In this document: one piece after another, positions 12,012 through 23,647 of the stretch
Layout of the letters: each line of letters opens with the position of its first letter
Numbering within the stretch: the first letter of the stretch is position 1
NCBI GenBank assembly: GCA_000149265.1
Contig: CH002917.1
Coordinates: 1,486,807-1,550,806, forward strand
Direction: 5' to 3'
Source: Ciona savignyi
Lineage: Eukaryota > Chordata > Ascidiacea > Phlebobranchia > Cionidae
Length of the DNA: 64,000 bases
Translations under genes and position numbers: made by a program
Notes under the pieces: generated by a model
The model's database searches: none
The model's input: the letters and a program-made list of their open reading frames with translations, nothing else
Told to the model about the DNA's origin: nothing

Positions 12012-14056
12012 AAATCTTTCTCAAAGAAAGTTTAAATGAAAATTAATTTGTGTTTTCTAATTCATTATCCATTAGTGAAGTTAACTCAAAAGTCCATGTC
12101 CATGTATTCTTGATTGATGCTATCTTACTATTTGATGTATACCATAATATAGACAATTTAACTTTTAATATGAAACTTTCCATTGTCCCATCGAAAGACC
12201 TAGTTTCAAATTTTAGATGTTAAATCTACATATACTCCCAATACATATTTGGGACCTGGATAAAAAAATAAACTTTCGCACTACATGTCATCTGATCTCC
12301 CGTTGTCAAACTTTTAGACGAGTTTCTTAAAATCATGTAGCAAGTTGTCATGGTTATGTATAAATTGCTTGTTTTTATAATAATCAGTTTAAAAACCCAT
12401 TCAACACAACTGCTTTAAAACAATAAAGTACAACAGTAATATATTGAAAATAGTCGTAATGTTCTAACGGTTATAGGCGAAAAGTATCAACAGCGACCGG
12501 TAAAAGACAGTGTAACGTGCCCAACGCGGGTTTCCGTTAAATTATTTCAGATTCTCCTTAGTTTGTATAGAAAACATCAAATCACAAGATTTAAGAGATG
12601 TTTCCTAAGTACCTGCCTTAAGACACAATCGACCTGTTTTTAATCTGAAATCTTTCGACTGAAATGAAACGCATCTACTCACCAAGCTCTTTGGACGGAA
12701 AATGTATATAGCTGCTAAACATGTGTAAGCCATGTAATGAAATATAAAGAGTTTAACACGACAAACACAAATCATTTGGGGTATTTTAGATTCTTCTAGA
12801 CATCTTCTAAGCAACACTAAAATAAATGCTCTTAGATTTGGTGGGTCTAATTTGGTAGGTACAAATGGAATTACACGCAGTTTGGCCGCTTGTGCAAGCG
12901 GCCTTCAAGTACGAATGACAAGGCTGCATTTTATTTACATGTAGGCATTTTGGCCATCCAATAGGTGTAGAAAACCTAGCGTTTCCGTCCGTCCAATAAC
13001 ATTTAAGCCGCAACTCCTGGCTGATACCGCTTTAACTTCAATCCGAGACGTATAATAATTCGATATCGATCAGGACTGCCATTCGTTTTCCACGGTCGTC
13101 TGCGAATTATTGTGTTTAATTTAACAACCCAGTTTAAAGATTTAGTTAATTTTGTATAAAAACTATGTGGTTATTTAAATATTCAAGGAAAGGACAATTA
13201 AAGAGGTGAAAGATTCACAACATTACTGCTTTTTCTTATTTACTTGAAGTAGCCTTTAGCCAGGGCCTAAAATGTAACCAAATGTTTTGGTTAAATGTTT
13301 TGTAATGATACTACCAACGTGTAGAGTATGTTACTCTTTCCAAATTCGATAGATCTAATGGCAGCCTTTGTTTGCTGCAAACAAGAATAATGGTGTAGAC
13401 TGTAGAGTGATCAATCAGTTGCTCGACCTCGCGAGATTTACCGGAAAAGGATTGTCTAAACTAATGACCCCTTTCAGTGGCTTTATGTTCACGGAAAATA
13501 TAAGCCAACACGGATTGATTTGTTTTGATGATCAGGGTTTGTCACAAATGCCGTGTTAGGGTTTTTATTGTAAGCAATTAATTGTAGTTGAGTCCTTGTA
13601 CGGGAGGTGCATTTACACTTTATAACATATAGGAAGGATAATAGAATAAATAAAAAATAAGTTTTCTTTAATATAACAAATTCTAACCTGATTCGGAAAG
13701 TATTCCTAGATCAAGTTAGGAAAGGTTAACTTGTTTGACTAACGTTACAGTGACGTAAATGCAATGGTGTAGTAAATAACATGAAACATCCACAGCATTT
13801 CGGATGACACTACGAGTTTTAAAATAAAACTCTTCAACTGGAATTTGGGACAAACTTGCTTTGAATACCGCGTATCTAAAGAGAGGATATTGTAAAAATA
13901 GTCGCGCTTAGATAAAGTGCTACAATACCGTTTCTTCAGAAGTATATTGTGTATTCAAAATTGTATATAGTGAAGAATCGTCGTTGTTCAAGAATTAAAA
14001 TAAGAAACCTGTACAAAGGTCACAGTTAAGATTTTTTAAAGCTGGCGTAAGTAAAT
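12012..14056. other. Intergenic region between units 3 and 4 with unit 4 promoter
   Basis: No gene is supported. The first part (to about 12500) matches the 3' flank of units 1 and 5, not that of unit 7. From about 13340 the conserved upstream block of the family follows. TGACGTAA is at 13751-13758, a TATA-like TGTAAAAATA at 13891-13900, and the start-site block follows it. Segment 12830-13030 recurs near 17950, 22360, 36080 and 45770. Confidence 0.55.
13751..13910 (+). promoter_or_regulatory. Probable core promoter of unit 4 (CRE-like site and TATA-like element)
   Basis: The octamer TGACGTAA (13751-13758), a match to bZIP/CREB-type sites, is followed by ATGCAATGG and, about 140 bp later, by a TATA-like TGTAAAAATA and the shared start-site block. 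The same arrangement precedes units 5, 8 and 10. Confidence 0.45.
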
Positions 14057-15943
14057 ATGAAATTCTTTAATATCTTGGTCTTGTTTTGTGGTTTAGACGT
14101 TGCTGTTTCAGGTAAGCGTTTTTATAAGAAACTTTTATTTGATTTTTGAGTCCTTTTTAATATATGGCAGAAAAGACACCACAACATGGACAAACTGAAA
14201 TTTATTCCAATTCGAAATCTATGACGAATACGTTATTTGTAGGATATCATATGTGCATACATTATGAACCGTTTATCGTCAAAGCATCAGTTACGACCTA
14301 CAATCCTCCTTTGCCGCACACATTTAATGTGACAGTGGGTTATATTGATTCCACTGGGTTTTTGGTCAAACTGGAACGCACGGACCAATCTACAGGCTGG
14401 CAAGCTCATCTTGTTGTTCATTGGGTGATTTATTTTGAAGGTTAGTTCAGTTTTAATACACCCTAGTTCCGGTCAATGGCACTCGCATTTTTAAATGAGG
14501 AAAACTTGATATTTCTAATGATACTCTACTAATTATTGTTCTAATTGAAACAAATGTTGTTTTGTAATTAAGATAATTAAGCATATTGCTCTTGTTCATT
14601 ATATTTGTTGTTAAGTTTTTAAATATTCAATTTCTTTAAAAGGTTGTCCAAACGAGGTATACAATTTCCCTCGTGCTTATCAAGTGACCGATTACATTCG
14701 ATATCGTTTACCTGTGCCTAGCCTCTCTGCTGCCACTGTTTGCATGTGGTTTCGTACCTCTAGCTTCAGCGACGACACTTTGCTGAGCTACGCAACCAGT
14801 GATGCGCGGAGTAATGAAATGATGATCATGCTAGAAAGTTCAGCACGAATCATCGTTTACATAGATAATGTTAAAGTAAAATATTTTACTATCCCGGATG
14901 TGGCCAATAAATGGGTAAGAGCAAACATCATCATAGTTGATACAATACATTGTCAAGCAAGACCTTATGCCAGTTTATACCGAAACATATTCAGGCCAAA
15001 GATATTTTGATTCTTGAATTCTGGTTTAATTTTATTTTGAATATATGTGAAGTTAAAATAAAATCGCACCGCCTATTACACCAGATGTAGCTCAGTGGGA
15101 ATCCGCAAAATGCCAGCAGAAACAAAACGCTATTACAGCTTACACTAGAATTCCATTTCTTTTAAGTTACAGCCAAAATTCGGTTATTAAATTATTTTAC
15201 AAAGTAGGCTTTTATAAATTTGTAAACTTCACTTCGATATACATAAAGAAAAGTTTTATATTAAAACACAGATCACAAGTTTAATTGGCTAAAAAATCTT
15301 ACAACCATTTAATTTAAACTCTAAAATATTACAAGATACTGCTCAACTTGCAGTAACGATGGTAGCATTTTGACCAGTATGATAATTTCAATTTAACATG
15401 CTTTATAAATTTTGTAATTGTATCTCAGACTCATATGTGCGTTTGGTTTTCAACACAAACATCACAAGTTGGAATGTTCGTCAATGGTACCAGCGTAGGG
15501 AATTTCCCGTATAGTGGTGGAGTAATGCGGGTTGGGGGATCAATGATATTTGGACAAGACCAGGACCAGGTTAATGCGGGTGGTTTGCAAGCTTCGCAAT
15601 CATTCAGGTTGGATCTTTGTAATCAAGAAATATATGCATAATTTGTATATGAAATATGGCGGTTGCCAACTGTAATAGACACAATGTTTTAATTATTATA
15701 TGTCGTCAATTTCGTGCCGTCCATCACAGTCCCGTAAATATCGTTCTTTTTCTTATTTTTCTCTTTGACAGGGGAAAGATTGTGAGTCCAATGATCTGGC
15801 CTCGTGTTCTTAACCAAACGGAGATTGATGACGTCACTCAGATATGCCTTTGCCCACGTGATGAAGTAATGGCGATGACGATTGACAAAATGGAGCTGCA
15901 TGGTGCAGTGGAATACTTATCGACCGAGTGCATTACCGTGTGA
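14057..15943 (+). CDS. Unit 4: secreted H-type lectin-like/pentraxin protein, five exons, mosaic
   Basis: Exons are 14057-14111, 14171-14440, 14643-14914, 15429-15607 and 15772-15943 (948 nt, 315 aa), all borders intact. The signal peptide is MKFFNILVLFCGLDVAVS. Exon 2 is the type of units 2 and 6, with the NVT sequon and LVKLERTD. Exon 3 instead starts like units 3 and 7 (SYATSDARSNEM, one codon longer) and then diverges (ESSARIIVYIDN). Exon 4 has HMCVWF, NGTS, IFGQDQD and GGLQASQSFR (Gln at the Glu147 position). Exon 5 ends in EYLSTECITV like unit 2. Intron 2 is only 202 bp, lacking sequence present in units 2 and 6. It is the only unit without a partner in the large duplication, and looks recombined. 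Confidence 0.88.
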
Positions 15944-18873
15944 ATTTTTCATCTAAGAAGAGTTTAGATGTAAAAATCACTTTTTGTACCAGAATTTATT
16001 ATTCATTAATTAAGTAACACTTAAAATTTCACGCCTGTGTAATCTTGTTTGCAGTCAACTTATTATTAGATGGAAACGAAACTATTAGAAAATTTAACTT
16101 AATAATCTCACATTTTCACATATTGACCACTGCTTTTAAATCATTATGCCAAGAAACTTTACCTTGCAAACTAAATCCACTTTGATCTGCACAGCGTTTT
16201 ACATTTCCCATGTTTTAATTGGGAATTAACCTATCTTTAATTTATAAACTGTGTATTCTTAAATAAGTTTTATTTTTATTTTAGAACCATTTTGTGTAAG
16301 TGCAAATGTAAAATATGGATGAATTTTAATAAAATGTAAATTAGCAAAATATTGTCTTCGGATAAAAGATTTTACATGATATTTTAATAGATGTTTTACC
16401 GTTAGATGGCGCTGCTGCTGCGAACCTCTCTTAGATCGGGTGCAGCCGAAAATAGGATTCCATTCTTGGTTGTTAGTGCCAGGTGGTGGCAAGAAATAAT
16501 CAAAATTAACTTTATTTTCTGAACCATTGTGTACTTTAATTAATAAACTTTTCTTACTGATATGATAGAAACAACTATTGCAAGTTTTGGATTTTTTCCA
16601 ATTTTTATCTACTTTCAATTACGGTCGTGTGGCCGAATGGTTAACGTGTCCGATACATATACGGATTTTCATTCATACGGCCATGGCAAACACAAGTTCG
16701 AAACATCGAACCGCAACCAGTCCTATCACCGGGTAATCACCAAAATTAAATTGGTATTCATTAATAAACACCTCTAAGTGGATCGTTTCGAAGATTACAT
16801 AATCGAAAATTGACAAGTTTAATCTGATTGATGAATTAAAATATTCACTGTCAGATCTCAGTATAAATTATTAGCTTATACTTTGCGTATATACAAGTCA
16901 ACTTTTCTGATCGAAATCAACTGTTATTATACTGAAAGTCTCTTTGATTTTTTGGCATTGTATCACTTGATCTGTTTGTCCATGTAACACTTGTCTTAAC
17001 CAATGTATAAATGGGAAAACGCAATTATTGTTTGTCCATGCCAACAATTGGTAATCAATGCACGCAAGGAGGTTAGACATTGTTACACTCTCCCCATTTT
17101 AAAATATTGTGTTCCCATACACAATTCAAGTTGTCCGGCGATAGAAAAAATAAAACCAAAAATATTTAAAAATAAAACAAATAAAAGCATTAAAAACATG
17201 AATATAAGCAAAGCGAAGCCAGGTGAGTGTTGGATGATACCTGCAAATACGTGAAACGTAGTGTTAAACCAAAAAAGGAAAAAAACAATTGAGTGCACAG
17301 GTGACAACGTAGTAAATACAAACAAAACAGTGTGCTTGTGTTCATCGTCGCTTAAAGTCCCTAAAGATCTCGCAATAGGTGAAAAAATCACCTACACTAC
17401 ACGTCATCTGTTTTTAGTTGATAAACTTTTAGATGAGTTTTCAAAAACATGTAATCAGCTGTCATTTCTGTGCATAAATAGCTTGTTTTTGCAATAAGTA
17501 TTTCAAAACCCATTCAACACAACTGCTTTAAGCAATAAACTACAACAGTAATATATGGAAAATAGATGTTCTAACGGTTTTAAAAGTGGGAAGTATCAAC
17601 AGCGACCGGTAAAGACATTGTTACATTATAAGAGATTGTTCTCATGCGGGTTACCGTCAAAATATATATGACTTGCATTAATTTCAGTACAATACTTTAT
17701 TCCACCGCAGGTTTAAAAGATGTTTCCTAAGTGCCTGCCTTAAAACACAATCGACTTGTTTCGAAACTCAAACGTTACAGCTGAAAGGATATTCACCTAC
17801 TCACCAATCTATTTGGCCATACAATATATATTTGCTAAACATTAATTTTGTAACCCATGCAATAAAAAGGTTTGACAGGACAAACACAAATCTGTGAGAG
17901 TGTTTCAGATTTTGAGGTAAATCATCGCCTTGTGCAACACAAAATGAATGGTCTTAGATTTGGTGTTGCCCGATTTGGTGCGTGCAAATGGAGTACGCGC
18001 AGATTGGTGGCATGTGCAAGCGGTACACAACCACCAATCGCAAAGCACATTATACTTAATTGCAGGAATTCTGCCCAGCCATAGGATGTCGAAAACCTAG
18101 CGTTCCCTTTTGCCCAATAGCATTTTATCTGCTACGCCTGGCTGACGTAGCATTAACGCTAATCCCCGACTCAATAATAATTCGAAATCGCTCTTAAATC
18201 AGCTCTGTCATTCGATTTCTACAGTTGTCCGCGAATTACTGTGTGTGATTTTAAAACCCGGTTTAAAGATTTAGTTATTTTGTATGTGACCTATAGTTAT
18301 TTAAATATCCAAAGCAAAAGACAATTGGAGAGGTGACAGATTCACGACATAACTAATTGCTGTTGTTTTTAAAAAACACGAGTCAACTTTACTAATTTAC
18401 GTGAGGTAAAATGAAAACAAATGTTTTAGATAAAATGCTTTGTAACATTTCCAACCTGTAGAGTCTGTTACACTTTTTAAATTCGATAGATGTAATAACA
18501 GCCTTTGCTTGCTGCAAACAAGAATAATGGTGTAGAGTGATCATTTAGTTGGTCTACCTCGCGAGTTTTACCGGAAAAGGATTGTCTAAACTAATGACCC
18601 TTTACAGTGACTGCATGTTCACGGAAAATATCAGCAAACATCAATTGATTTGTTTTGATAATCAGGGTTTGTCACAAATACAGTGTTAATCATTTTATCA
18701 AGAGCAATTAACTGTAGTTGAGTCCTTACGGGAAGTGTATTTACACTTTATACCCGATATAAACAAGATAATAGAATAAAAAAATGTTTTTTTTATTGTA
18801 ATAAAATCTAACAAATTCAAAAATGATTCTTAGATTAATTTACAAAAAGTTTAACTTGTTTGACTAACCTTAG
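15944..18873. other. Intergenic region between units 4 and 5
   Basis: No protein gene is supported. The unit 4 3' flank has a possible AATAAA near 16328. A tRNA-like repeat is at 16619-16745. From about 17390 the DNA matches the flanks after units 1 and 5. The conserved upstream block starts near 18490, and from 18735 the sequence duplicates the start of the window. A hydrophobic frame on the minus strand at 17083-17391 is judged chance. Confidence 0.55.
16619..16745 (+). repeat. tRNA(Ser/Leu)-like SINE (family 2), copy 3
   Basis: It starts TACGGTCGTGTGGCCGAATG and continues GTTAACGTGTCCGATACATA. A B-box-like AAGTTCGAAAC follows about 80 bp later. It is the counterpart of the copies after unit 2. 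Confidence 0.55.
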
Positions 18874-19040
18874 TGACGTAAATGCAATGGTGTAGCAATT
18901 GACATCACCAACGTCGTAGCATTTCTGTTGAGTGTTAAGTTCAAACTTTCCAATTACAATTTGGTAAAGACTTGCTTTGAATAACGCGTATCAAAAGAGA
19001 GGTCTATATAAAAATGGTCGCGGTTAGTTAAGGTGTATCA
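18874..19040 (+). promoter_or_regulatory. Probable core promoter of unit 5
   Basis: TGACGTAA lies at 18874-18881 and the TATA-like TATATAAAAAT at 19005-19015. The GGTTAGTTAAGGTG block just after it is where transcription probably starts, giving a 5' leader of about 120 nt before the ATG at 19159. Confidence 0.5.
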
Positions 19041-19158
19041 AAAGTATATTATGTAAACAAAATTGTTCATAGTAAAGAATCGTCGTTGTCCCAGGCTTAA
19101 AATAAGAATCTTGTGCCAAGGTTATATTTAATATTTTTTAAAGTTTTCGTATATAAAT

Positions 19159-21508
19159 ATGAAATTCTTCAATATCTTGGTCTTGTTTTGTGGTTTATAC
19201 ATTGCTCTATCAGGTAAGCCTTTTTTGTAAGAAAATGTCATGTGATTTTATATCCTAACTTTTATATGGCAGATATGACACCTCAGCATGGACAAACTGA
19301 AATTCATTCAAATTCGGATTCTCCGACGAAAATTGAGTTTATAAGTTATCAAAAGTGCATTAATTTTAACCCTTTTACGGTTAAAGCATCAGTAGTAACC
19401 TACCATCCATCTTTGCCGCACACATTTAAAGTGACAGTGGGTGATATTGATTCCTCTGGGTTTTGGGTCAAACTGGAACGCACTGACCAGTCTACAGGCT
19501 GGCAAGCTCATCTTGTTGTTCATTGGGTGATTCATGTAGAAAGTAAGTACAGATTTATTATACCATAGTTCCGGTTAAAGAAACTTTCATTGTTGTTTAT
19601 TCAAAAAAGTATAGCTACCTTTAAAATTAAATATTTTCGGTGATCCCAAACTATGTTTTAGTAAATTATATTTGGATAGTACCTTGAGCAAATAAAGTTA
19701 GATCAACCTGACTATGTGTGACATTTAATTGCCTTAAAATTCAGACACTTCAATTAACAAGTTTTCCACGAAGTAACAATTTCTGTTCATCTTGATCAAT
19801 ATAGTTGTTGTTATTTTTAAGATAATTAATTTTCTTTTCAAAGGTTGTCCCAACGAGGTGTACAATTTCCCTCGTGCTGATCAAGTGACGGATTACATTC
19901 GATATCGTTTACCTGTGCCTAGCCTCTCTGCTGCCACTGTTTGCATGTGGTTTCGAACCTCCAGCTTCACCGGTGACTGTTTGCTGAGCTATGCAACCAT
20001 TGAGCGGGAGAATGAAATGATGATCATACTGATAACTTCTGGACAAGTGAACTTTCACATGGACAATAAAAAAGTAAAATCATTTAACATCCCGGACATG
20101 TCGAATAAATGGGTACGAACAATCGTTTAAGCTTACTACGATATTTTGTTAAAACCTTCTGTACAACCAGAAGTTGCCAGACCAAAGTTATTTTAATCTC
20201 AAATTATTTCATAAAAATATTTCTATTATGCCTATATAACTAGAATTTAGTCTGTTGGGTAAGTTCGTCGCCGTTCCGCCGAAGGATTGAAGGTTCGAAA
20301 CGGATCGTTAGCTAGTCTGTTGTGTCCTTGGGCAAGACATTTAACGAATATTGCCCAAACCCAGCGGATTATTGTTTTCTACTTATTTGAAGGAATGTCT
20401 GAATCTTACACAACACACTGCAAGAAATCCGGTCACCCGACGGTGGGCGCGAAGTTATCTGACGATTCCATTCACAGTGAATAGGCCTAATTAATGTTTA
20501 AATGTAATGTTGGTTTATCTGTTATGCATTAAATATGCTTTGTTACGTCTCACCGCGAGGCATACTGGATAAGATCTACCACAAGAGAACTTGTTACGAA
20601 AACGTGCAATACCAAACATACCAAAACGCTTTTACAACTTGCATTTGTATTTAATATCTACGTTAAGTTATTTGCCTAAGAGAGGTTTTTTAAACTTGTG
20701 AACTTTACTCTTATACATAATAAAACGTAAATTTAAAACACATGGCATAGCGCACAAGCTAACTGCGAAATCTCCCAACAAAACACTTCAAGATTTCTAA
20801 AATATTATTTGGAACAGATATTGAGAAACAAGTTATACATTTCTATTGTAAATAAACATGTAGTGATTACATTGTAACATACTTTTTTATTGTAATTGTT
20901 TTACAGACCCATATGTGCATTTGGTTTTCAACACAAACATCACAAGTTGGAATGTACATCAATGGTACCAGCATAGGGAGTTTCCCATACAGTGGTGGGA
21001 TAATGCGAAGTGGAGGATCGATGATATTCGGACAAGACCAGGACCATGTTAATGCGGGTGGTTTTCAAGCTATACAATCATTCAGGTTAAATGTTTTAAA
21101 TCTTGTAATATATCTTTAATTTGTATATGAACTGTGGCGGTCACCTACCTGCAAAAGACAAACTATATTATTTGCAAAAGACACACTATACCTGCAAACG
21201 ACACATTGTATTAACATATATAGACACACTATATTAATATTAATACACACTGTATTACACAGACATTAAAAAGGGTCTTATCTCAGGTCCGTTTAATGTC
21301 ACTGAGGTTTTTTCTTATTATTTTCTTCGTCCACAGGGGAAAGATTGTGAGTCCAATGATCTGGGGTCGTGTTCTTAACCAAACGGAGATCGATGACGTC
21401 ATTCAGCTTTGCGTTTGCCCACGTGATCCAGTAATGGCAATGACGATTGACAAAATACAGCTGCATGGTGCAGTGGAACACTCATCGATCGATTGCATTA
21501 CTGTGTGA
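19159..21508 (+). CDS. Unit 5: secreted H-type lectin-like/pentraxin protein, five exons
   Basis: Exons are 19159-19213, 19273-19542, 19844-20112, 20907-21085 and 21337-21508 (945 nt, 314 aa). All splice sites are intact. It is a near-identical partner of unit 1, sharing signal peptide, SYATIERENEM, the intron 3 SINE and the intron 4 short repeats. Differences include FKVTVGD for FKLTVGD, IMRSGG for VMRGGG, and Gly for Pro in MIWGRVL of exon 5. Calcium-site positions read E-N, D-Q-D, Gln, Gln. Its exon 5 acceptor lies in CCACAG rather than TAACAG. The CRE-like and TATA elements are well preserved, so this copy is more likely to be expressed than unit 1. Confidence 0.88.
20247..20479 (+). repeat. 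tRNA-derived SINE (family 1) in intron 3 of unit 5
   Basis: Same position and orientation as the copy in unit 1 (1531-1762), with only scattered differences. Confidence 0.7.
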
Positions 21509-23647
21509 AATTCTCTCCTGAAGAATCTTGAATGAACTTAATTTTTTTTTAAATTCATTATCCATTAGTGAAGTAAAACTCAAAAGTCCAGTTCTGTGTA
21601 TTCTTGATTGATGCTAACTTACTCGTTGATGTATACCTTAATACAGACAATTTAACTTTTAATAGGAAACTTTCCACTCTGACCTGGTTTCAAATTTTTG
21701 ATGTTAAATCTACAGTTTTGTGAGTATTTGTAAAAAATATGCTCCTACTGAAATAAAATATTCTTCCAATACATATTTGGGCGCTGGATCAAAAAATAAA
21801 CTTCTGCACTACATGTCATATGATCTCCAGTTGTTAAACTTTTAGACGAGTTTCTTAAGATCATGTAGCAAGTTGCCATGGTTATGTATAAATTGCTTGT
21901 TTTTATAATAATCAGTTTAAAAACCCATTCAAAACAACTGCTATAAAACAATAAGATACAACAGTAATATATCGAAAATAGTGGTAATGTTGTAACGGTT
22001 TTAGTCGGAAAGTATCAACTGTTAACCGGTAAAGGACACTGTAACTTGCGTAAGGTTATCACGCGGGTTACCGTTAAATTATTTCAGATTCTCCTTAATT
22101 TGGAAAGAAAACATTATTTCACTAGGTTTAAGTGATGTTTCCTAAGTGCCTGCCTTAATACACAATCGACCTGATTTTAATCTGAAACCTTTCGACTGAA
22201 AGAAACGCACCTACTCATTATGGTATTTCGACCGACGATGTATATAACTGATAAATATTCGTTGCCCATGCAATAATTATAAAGTTTGAAAAGACGATCA
22301 CAAATCTATGGCGAAATTTTAGATATTTTGGTACATCTTCTGGGGGACACTAAAATGAATAGTCCTAGATTTGGTGGGCCTGATTTGGTGGTTACACATG
22401 GAATACACGCAGTTTGAGGGCTTGTGATCTACAAGTACGAATCGCAAGACCGCATTTTACTTAAAAGCGGGATTTCTTCCCATTCAACAGGTGTCGAGAA
22501 GCTAGCGTTTCCGTCCGTCCAATAACCTTTAAGCTGCAACTCCTGGCTGATACCGCTTTAACTTCAATTCGAGTCACATAAAAATTCGATATCGCACTCA
22601 AATCAGCCCTGTCATTCGTTTTCTACGGTCATCTGCGAATATTGTTTGCGATTTTACAACTTTTTTTTTTAGTTATATTTGTATAAGAAATGCGGTTATT
22701 TAAATATTCAAGGCGAAAGACAATTGAAGAGGTGAAAGATTCAAAACATTACTGCTTTTTCTTATTTACTTAAAGTAGGCCTTAGCCACGGCGTAAAATG
22801 AAACCAATTGTTTTAGTTAAAAGTATTGAAATGATATTCCTAGTTTGTAGAGTCTGTCACACTTTCCAAATTCGATAGATATATAGCTTTTGCTTGCTGC
22901 AAACAAGAATAATTGCGTACAGTGATCGTTCAGTTGCTCGACCTCGCGAGATTTACCGGTAAACGGTTGTCAAAACTATTGTATTTCAGTGACTTCGTGT
23001 TCGCGGAAAATAAACGCCAACGCGGATTGATTTGTTTTAATGAACAGGTTTGTTACAAATGAAGCGTTAGGGTTTGACAGCAATTAACTGAGGATGAGTT
23101 CTTGGCGAAGTCATTAACACTTTATTTCCGATATAAACAGGATAATACAATAAATAAAAACAGTTTTGTTTAATGTAATAAAAACAGATTTCTTTAATGT
23201 AAGTCTAACAGATTGGGAAAGTATTTATAGATCAATTTAAAGAAGCAAGTAATTTGTTTAACTAAATTCAGTAGCGTAAAAGCAATGTTGTAGCAAATGA
23301 AATCACCAACATCCGTACATTTCTGTTGACACTACGAGTTTTAAGTTAAAACGTCCCAACTGGAATTCGGGACAAACTTACTTTGAATAACGTGTATAAA
23401 AAGAGAGGTTTTAATAAATCCGTGGCGGTTAGTTAAAGTTCTACAATACCGGAAGTATATTGTGTAATCAAAATTGTTCATAGTGCAGAATCGCTTCAGA
23501 AGTATATTGTGTAATCAAAATTGTTCATAGTGCAGAATCGTCGTTGTCCGAGGATTAAAATAAGAAACCTGTCCCAAGTTGACTAAAAAATATTAAAATA
23601 AAAACCCTGTCCTGTCCCAAATTTTTTTAACGTTTGGGTAAATAAAT
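21509..23647. other. Intergenic region between units 5 and 6, with unit 6 upstream sequence
   Basis: No gene is supported. It begins with the 3' flank type of unit 1 (AATAAA near 21748) and continues into the conserved upstream block from about 22860. A TATA-like TTAATAAAT is near 23410. A 42-bp 5'-leader segment with GAAGTATATTGTGTAATC is tandemly repeated at about 23453-23539. The CRE-like site is decayed to TAGCGTAAA. Confidence 0.55.

Noticed and set aside
17083..17391. 102-codon hydrophobic frame on the minus strand
   Set aside because: Hydrophobicity follows from AT-rich repeat flank; no start context, splice support or family match.
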